From positions 372,001 through 436,000 of the forward strand of contig NZ_JAFLWW010000006.1 in NCBI RefSeq assembly GCF_018555685.1: DNA of 64,000 nucleotides. The letters are read 5' to 3'. The notes under the pieces are model-generated. The model was not told where the DNA came from and ran no database searches. It saw only the letters and a list, made by a program, of their open reading frames with translations. Shown piece by piece: positions 57,196 through 64,000 of the stretch. A program made the translations under genes and the position numbers. Source of the stretch: Aminobacter anthyllidis (GTDB lineage: Bacteria; Pseudomonadota; Alphaproteobacteria; Rhizobiales; Rhizobiaceae). Every line of letters starts with the position of its first letter. The first letter of the stretch is position 1.

Positions 57196-57603
57196 ATGTC
57201 GCGTTTACAGAGTTCAGGCCCAACCCAGCGCCAGCTTCGCGTCGGCGAACAGGTGCGTCATGCGCTTTCCGAAATGCTCCCGCGCGGAGAGATCATCGAT
57301 CCGGTGATCGAAACGACGGTCATTTCGATCACCGAGGTGCGCATGTCGCCCGACCTCAAGATCGCCACCGCATTCGTGTCGCCGATCGGCGCCAACGATA
57401 CTGATGCGGTCATCGCCGCGCTCAACAAATACGCCAAGTTCATCCGTGGCCGTGTTTCATTCGCCCTCAAGCAGATGAAATACATGCCGGAATTCCGTTT
57501 CCGGCTGGACACCAGTTACGACAATTTCGCCAAGATCAACGATCTGCTGCGCTCGCCCGAAGTGGCGCGCGACCTCGGCGGCGAAGAAGACAAGGAAGAC
57601 TGA
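57196..57603 (+). CDS. rbfA: 30S ribosome-binding factor RbfA
   Basis: A 135-aa KH-like protein that helps 16S 5'-end maturation and cold adaptation. Family blocks: [39 protein letters not shown] and [28 protein letters not shown]. The ATG at 57196 follows CAGGACC; the frame is open further upstream but reads through the hairpin. It ends one base before truB. Confidence 0.95.
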   Translation: MSRLQSSGPTQRQLRVGEQVRHALSEMLPRGEIIDPVIETTVISITEVRMSPDLKIATAFVSPIGANDTDAVIAALNKYAKFIRGRVSFALKQMKYMPEFRFRLDTSYDNFAKINDLLRSPEVARDLGGEEDKED

Positions 57604-57604
57604 C

Positions 57605-58552
57605 ATGTCGCGTCGCGGCAAGAAGAAAGGCCGGCCCGTCTCCGGCTGGCTGGTGCTGGACAAACCCGTGGGCATGGGCTCGACCGAGGCCGTCTCCAAG
57701 ATCAAGTGGCTGTTCAACGCCGAAAAGGCCGGACATGCCGGAACCCTGGACCCGCTTGCGTCGGGCATGCTGCCGATCGCGCTCGGCGAAGCCACCAAGA
57801 CCGTGCCCTACGTCATGGATGGCGCAAAGGTTTACCGCTTCACCGTCTCCTGGGGCGAAGAGCGTTCGACCGACGACCTCGAAGGGCCGGTGACCAAGAC
57901 CTCGGACAAGCGCCCGTCCGAGGAAGAGATCCGTGCTATCATGCCTGCTTACACCGGCGTCATCATGCAGACCCCGCCGCAGTTCTCGGCGATCAAGATC
58001 GCCGGCGAGCGCGCCTACGATCTTGCCCGCGAAGGCGAGACCGTCGACATTCCGGCCCGCGAGGTCGAAATCGGCCGCCTCGAGATCATCGAAAACAGTG
58101 CTGACCGCACCATCTTCGAGATCGATTGCGGCAAGGGCACCTATGTCCGCTCGCTCGCCCGTGACATGGGTCGCGACCTCGGCTGCTTCGGCCATATCTC
58201 CGAGCTGCGCCGCACCGAAGTCGATCCGTTCACGGCCGAGGACTTCGTCACCATCGCCGAGCTCGAAGCCGCTCGCACCGCCGGCCAGCCGGACGGTGAA
58301 GAGGGCAAGTGGGACTTCACCGCGATCGACGAATTCGTCGTCGACACCTCGGCTGCGCTCGACTGCCTGCCGCAGGTTGCGGTGACCGACGAGGCCGCGA
58401 CCAAGATCAGGCTCGGCAACCCCGTCATCGTGCGCGGCCGCGATGCACCGGTGGAGGCCGAAGAAGCCTGTGCCACCGCGCGCGGCAAGCTCGTCGCCAT
58501 CGGTGCCATCGAGCAGGGCATGTTCAAGCCCAAGCGGGTGTTCACTGCCTGA
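57605..58552 (+). CDS. truB: tRNA pseudouridine-55 synthase
   Basis: A 315-aa enzyme that makes the universal pseudouridine 55 in the tRNA T-loop. The catalytic residue is Asp49 in [60 protein letters not shown] and [29 protein letters not shown] are the other family motifs. It is coupled to rbfA (1-base gap). Confidence 0.95.
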   Translation: MSRRGKKKGRPVSGWLVLDKPVGMGSTEAVSKIKWLFNAEKAGHAGTLDPLASGMLPIALGEATKTVPYVMDGAKVYRFTVSWGEERSTDDLEGPVTKTSDKRPSEEEIRAIMPAYTGVIMQTPPQFSAIKIAGERAYDLAREGETVDIPAREVEIGRLEIIENSADRTIFEIDCGKGTYVRSLARDMGRDLGCFGHISELRRTEVDPFTAEDFVTIAELEAARTAGQPDGEEGKWDFTAIDEFVVDTSAALDCLPQVAVTDEAATKIRLGNPVIVRGRDAPVEAEEACATARGKLVAIGAIEQGMFKPKRVFTA

Positions 58553-58613
58553 CACTTGTATGCCGGTGCCGTTTCCGGTTGGATCGCGGACATGATTCCG
58601 CGGGCGAGACGCA

Positions 58614-59708
58614 ATGGCACTGGCTGAAACCACAGGCAATCGCGGCCATCACCGGCGCGCGCGGCCGCCGGTCGGCGCGTCGCCCGGCACACTGATCGCC
58701 GATCCGTCCGCGCGCCAGTCGGCGCTGAACCTGACGCTGATCTCGCCCGATGCCTGCGAGTTCGTCGACAATGCCAGCCTCGACGACGTCGAGGCTGCTT
58801 GCAACAATTGGCCATTGATCTGGCTCGATTGCGTCGGCCTGGCCAATGTCGGCCTGATCGAGGAGATCGGCAGGATATTCGGCCTGCATACGCTGGCACT
58901 GGAGGATGTGGTCAACACCGGCCAGCGCTCCAAGGCCGACTTCTTCGATGATCATGCCTTCTTCGTGCTGTCGATGATCGACGACGCGAAGACCAGCCGC
59001 TACGAGCAGATCTCCTTCTTCTTCGGCGACAAGTTCGTCGTCACCTTCCAGGAGCGCGAGGGTGACCCGTTCGAGCCGGTGCGCCAGCGTATCCGCACCT
59101 CCAACCCGAGCCGACTGCGCCATCGCAAGGCCGACTATCTTGCCTATGCGCTGATCGACGCGGTGGTCGACAGCTACTTCCCGATCGTCGATGCCACCGG
59201 CGACAAGGTCGACGCCATCGAAGACGAGCTGCTGGCCGCCCCCAGGAAGCAGCACATCAGCCAGCTGCACGGCCTGCGCCGGGCAACCAGCCTGCTCAAG
59301 CGCACGATCATGCCATTGCGCGACGCGCTGACCACGCTGATCCGCTCCGATGCTGCTTTCATCTCGGCCGAGACGAAGGTCTATTTCAACGACACGCTCG
59401 ACCATTCGATCCGGTTGGCCGAAACGGTCGAATCCCAGCGCGAAACGATGATCGGCCTGATCGAGATGCAGCTGTCGCTGTCGCAATCGCGGACCAACGA
59501 GATCATCGGCGTGCTGACCATCGTCTCGGCGATCTTCATTCCGCTGACCTTTCTCGCCGGCATATGGGGCATGAATTTCGACCCCGCGAGTTCGCCCTGG
59601 AACATGCCCGAGCTGCTTTGGCCTTACGGCTATCCCGCGGCCCTTGGCTTCATGGCCGCGGTCGCGATCTCGCTGGTGCTGTTTTTCCGCTGGCGGAAGT
59701 GGCTCTGA
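58614..59708 (+). CDS. CorA-family divalent metal transporter
   Basis: A 364-aa protein with a cytoplasmic domain of about 300 residues and two C-terminal membrane helices. The pore signature is GIWGMNF (GMN motif) between IIGVLTIVSAIFIPLTFLA and the last helix (LGFMAAVAISLVLFFRWRKW). The N-terminal 30 residues are basic and variable. It would carry magnesium or cobalt/nickel into the cell, or zinc out if ZntB-like. It interrupts the truB-rpsO order usual in bacteria, with about 60 and 163 bases on either side. Confidence 0.9.
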   Translation: MALAETTGNRGHHRRARPPVGASPGTLIADPSARQSALNLTLISPDACEFVDNASLDDVEAACNNWPLIWLDCVGLANVGLIEEIGRIFGLHTLALEDVVNTGQRSKADFFDDHAFFVLSMIDDAKTSRYEQISFFFGDKFVVTFQEREGDPFEPVRQRIRTSNPSRLRHRKADYLAYALIDAVVDSYFPIVDATGDKVDAIEDELLAAPRKQHISQLHGLRRATSLLKRTIMPLRDALTTLIRSDAAFISAETKVYFNDTLDHSIRLAETVESQRETMIGLIEMQLSLSQSRTNEIIGVLTIVSAIFIPLTFLAGIWGMNFDPASSPWNMPELLWPYGYPAALGFMAAVAISLVLFFRWRKWL

Positions 59709-59871
59709 ACGGCAGCTCCGAGCCGGCTTGCGAATGGGACTGGCTTTTGTTGCCAAATTCCACTATATGCGCCGCAACATTGCACTTTTAAGTGCCTTGT
59801 TCCATTGGCCCCAGCTGGACGACATCCCGGCCGTGGGCGTCCCGTTTCCTCCAAATTGAAAGGAAAACACG

Positions 59872-60141
59872 ATGTCGATTACTGCCGAGCGCAAGTCGGA
59901 ACTGATGACTGAATTCGCAACCGCCAAGGGCGATACCGGTTCGCCGGAAGTCCAGGTTGCCATCCTCTCCGAGCGCATCAAGAACCTGACCGAGCACTTC
60001 AAGGACCACAAGAAGGACAACCACTCCCGTCGTGGTCTCCTGGCGCTGGTCTCCCTGCGTCGCTCGCTGCTTGATTACCTCAAGCGCAAGGACGACGCAC
60101 GCTATCAGACGCTGATCGAGAAACTCGGTCTGCGCCGCTGA
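59872..60141 (+). CDS. rpsO: 30S ribosomal protein S15
   Basis: An 89-aa S15 of normal length: [43 protein letters not shown], then [29 protein letters not shown] and [13 protein letters not shown]. It binds the central domain of 16S rRNA and, in E. coli, represses its own translation. GAAAGGAAAACACG precedes the ATG. Codon use is the strongly biased kind of ribosomal genes. Confidence 0.97.
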   Translation: MSITAERKSELMTEFATAKGDTGSPEVQVAILSERIKNLTEHFKDHKKDNHSRRGLLALVSLRRSLLDYLKRKDDARYQTLIEKLGLRR

Positions 60142-60151
60142 TGAATTGGCC

Positions 60152-60178
60152 GGCGGGCTCTCCCAGCGAGAGCCCGCC
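60152..60178 (+). terminator. Strong hairpin in the rpsO-pnp interval
   Basis: GGCGGGCTCTC (60152-60162) and GAGAGCCCGCC (60168-60178) are perfect 11-base arms with a 5-base loop, just after rpsO. TTTT occurs only about 23 bases later. It may terminate most rpsO transcripts or serve as an RNase III site in the pnp leader. The rest of 60142-60508 has no gene; it is leader-like sequence with smaller pairings. Confidence 0.7.
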
Positions 60179-60508
60179 GCTCGCGCATTCGGGCCATCCC
60201 TTTTGATGGTCCATTGGTCCGATCTCGCCACAAGGGTGCGGTCGCGCTGAAAAAGGTTCCGGAGCGCCACAGCGAAGCGCCCGAACCGCCCATGGACGGT
60301 CATGGGGCAGGATTGCAGGACGTTCGGTCAGCCGCTTTGCGGCCCACATTTTCCACCGAGCTTCTTGTTGTCTTGCCCGTGGCTGGCCAAACCGAAGCCA
60401 AGGCGCGTGCGGAAGACCAGACGGTTTTCCCTAATGGCGCGCTGAACAAGCCAGGGAATTGGCGCGCCGGAATGCGGCGTGGGCCATTCCCGCCACGAAG
60501 GACAGATT

Positions 60509-62656
<2,148 letters not shown>

Positions 62657-62679
62657 TAGCCTGATAAGTTGATAAGAAG

Positions 62680-62708
62680 CGGGCGCGCCGTAAGGTCGCG
62701 CCCGTTTT
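62680..62708 (+). terminator. Intrinsic terminator after pnp
   Basis: CGGGCGCG (62680-62687) and CGCGCCCG (62697-62704) form a stem with a 9-base loop and are followed by TTTT and another T run (CGTTTG). It lies 23 bases past the pnp stop. Confidence 0.88.
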
Positions 62709-62719
62709 CGTTTGTCGTG

Positions 62720-62876
62720 CGTCCTTCGAGGCTCGCTTCGCTCGCACCTCAGGATGAGGTAGGTAGCGGCTCGGTGGCCACGGCATGACAGGTTCCATCA
62801 AGCCACAACATCTCCGGTTGGTGGCGCCAACCACCCTCATCCTGAGGTGCTTGCCTGAAGCGAGCCTCGAAGGACG
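62720..62876. repeat. Inverted pair of CGTCCTTCGAGGC repeats
   Basis: A 40-bp unit (CGTCCTTCGAGGCTCGC start, CCTCAGGATGAGG end) at 62720-62759 is followed after 75 bases by its inverse at 62835-62876. This is a widely dispersed rhizobial palindrome pair. It fills the gap between pnp and the methyltransferase gene, whose start lies 18 bases beyond. Confidence 0.82.
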
Positions 62877-62894
62877 CCCGACTAGGAAGCCAGA

Positions 62895-63908
62895 ATGCGC
62901 GACGCCCTGAAAACCCTGTTCTATCCCTTCGAGGCCGAGCTGCTGGCAATGCCGGGGCAGGGCACGCGTGCCCTGTTCATCGGGGCTGAGCCGGGCTTCA
63001 GGAAGCCGCAGGGCTTCGATGCGAAGCTCTCGCTGGTTCAGGGCTTCCGGCCTCACGTGCTGGCCCTGGCGGCCGCTGGGCACGATGTTGCGGCGCGCGC
63101 CGAGGAAGATGGCTTCGACGTCACGCTTGTGCTTGCCGGGCGTCATCGTGGACTGAACGAGCTACGTGTCGCCGAGGCGATCAAGCGCGTGGTGCCAGGC
63201 GGGCTGGTCGTCGTTGCCGGTGGCAAGGATGATGGCATCGCCAGCCTGCGCAAGCGGCTTGGCGGCCTGCTCGACATCGAGGACCATCTGCCGAAATATC
63301 ACGGCACGGCACTGTGGTTCCGCCGTAACGCCCAGGCAGAGGCTGCGGCAGCGACGCTGCGGGCCGACAATCCGGAGATGCTGGTCGAAGGCCGCTTCCG
63401 CACCGCGCCCGGCATGTTCTCGTTTGAACGTGTCGATGCGGGTTCGCGGCTGCTGGTCGACAACCTGCCTGCTGACATCAAGGGCAAGGTCGCCGATTTC
63501 TGTGCCGGTTGGGGCTATGTCGCGGCCGAGGTGGCCGCGCGCGCCAAGGAACTCAAGGCGCTCGACCTGTTCGAGGCCGACTTCGATGCGCTGGAGGCGG
63601 CCAGGGCCAACGTTCCCGGCACGCCTGTCCAGCCCGGGTTCCACTGGCAGGATCTCGCCAAGGAGCCGGTCGAGCGGCGCTATGATCTGGTGGTGATGAA
63701 TCCGCCGTTCCACCAGGATCGCGACGCGGACCCGGAGATCGGCCAGCGCATGATCAAGGCAGCTGCCGCGGCGCTCAAGCCGGGCGGCCGGCTGTTCATG
63801 GTGGCCAACCGCCATCTGCCCTACCAGCCGGTGCTGGCGCAGGCCTTCTCGTCGGTTCAGGAAATCGCCGTCGACAGCGCCTTCAGGGTCTATTCGGCGA
63901 AGCGCTGA
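62895..63908 (+). CDS. Class I SAM methyltransferase, RsmC-like
   Basis: A 337-aa protein with the two-domain layout of RsmC (16S rRNA m2G1207 methyltransferase). A degenerate N-terminal domain (residues about 1-165) precedes a C-terminal catalytic domain with VADFCAGWGYVAAEVAARAKELKALDLFEAD (SAM site), and the catalytic motif LVVMNPPFHQ. KPGGRLFMVANRHLPYQPVL matches the family's C-terminal segment. It would modify guanine N2 in small-subunit rRNA. It follows the pnp terminator and repeat pair, so it is likely transcribed alone. Confidence 0.87.
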   Translation: MRDALKTLFYPFEAELLAMPGQGTRALFIGAEPGFRKPQGFDAKLSLVQGFRPHVLALAAAGHDVAARAEEDGFDVTLVLAGRHRGLNELRVAEAIKRVVPGGLVVVAGGKDDGIASLRKRLGGLLDIEDHLPKYHGTALWFRRNAQAEAAAATLRADNPEMLVEGRFRTAPGMFSFERVDAGSRLLVDNLPADIKGKVADFCAGWGYVAAEVAARAKELKALDLFEADFDALEAARANVPGTPVQPGFHWQDLAKEPVERRYDLVVMNPPFHQDRDADPEIGQRMIKAAAAALKPGGRLFMVANRHLPYQPVLAQAFSSVQEIAVDSAFRVYSAKR

Positions 63909-63917
63909 CGTCGAGCG

Positions 63918-64000
63918 TCAGTGGACGCGGGCGACGCCCTCTGTGCCTTGCGTCAGCGCCGGGTCGCCGAGGCTGAGCGGTGCTGGGCGGCCGAAGAAGT
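63918..64000 (-). CDS. 3' end of a convergent gene (partial)
   Basis: On the minus strand a frame open to the window edge ends FFGRPAPLSLGDPALTQGTEGVARVH and a TGA at 63918-63920. The phrase FFGRPAP resembles the end of EAL-domain cyclic-di-GMP phosphodiesterases, but 27 residues are too few to identify it. The start lies outside the window. Only 9 bases separate it from the RsmC-like stop. Confidence 0.4.
   Translation of the reverse strand, partial: FFGRPAPLSLGDPALTQGTEGVARVH

Overview
This is GC-rich chromosomal DNA from an alphaproteobacterium of the order Rhizobiales, most likely Mesorhizobium, Aminobacter or a close relative. The reasons are the housekeeping gene order tsaB-rimI-plsC-miaB-phoH-ybeY-corC-lnt-HTH-metK-trmB and rimP-nusA-ylxR-infB-rbfA-truB-rpsO-pnp, an Irr-type iron control element in front of a membrane ferritin (mbfA), a rhizobial PHO box, and several families of short palindromic repeats typical of this order. 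No rRNA or tRNA gene, CRISPR array, prophage or complete IS element was seen. The taxonomic call is an inference from gene content.

Positions 1-11000 are a loose collection of small metabolic and stress genes. They include the iron exporter mbfA, a short-chain dehydrogenase, two small monooxygenase-fold proteins beside a DUF1127 peptide and an ArsR-type regulator, a glutathione transferase, a DGPF (YciI-like) protein coupled to its ECF sigma factor, cysK, a LysE exporter and a short Hsp70-like ATPase. Positions 11000-19950 carry a SulP anion transporter with an HTH regulator, a PAP2 phosphatase, a Tat-exported PhoX-type phosphatase with a PHO box, and small membrane or secreted proteins. Six copies of one 63-bp palindrome are interspersed there, and four of them form two 231-232-bp composite elements. 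One copy pair flanks a GIY-YIG nuclease gene.

Positions 20000-28800 hold lepA, a Tat-exported flavoprotein, a second GIY-YIG nuclease gene sitting in a different palindrome family, and a lower-GC patch with an Mrr_N-like winged-helix protein overlapping tail to tail with a small NPPY DNA methyltransferase. Repeats and small orphan genes follow. Positions 28800-33220 carry a hydantoinase/oxoprolinase-type protein and malate synthase G.

Positions 33480-44200 are a dense co-oriented core block: tRNA t6A synthesis (tsaB), protein acetylation (rimI), lipid acylation (plsC/olsA-like), tRNA thiomethylation (miaB), RNA processing (phoH, ybeY), CorC, lipoprotein acylation (lnt), an HTH regulator, SAM synthetase and trmB. 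A tricarboxylate-transport cassette (two-component pair, divergent periplasmic binding protein, tctCBA) lies between this block and the next. Positions 51430-62660 hold the transcription/translation operon from rimP to pnp, with a CorA-type transporter between truB and rpsO. A RsmC-like methyltransferase and the 3' end of a convergent gene close the window.

The least explained material is the repeat biology: two GIY-YIG genes, each with its own palindrome family, the two 231-bp composite elements, and the Mrr_N-like/methyltransferase pair next to the second GIY-YIG gene.
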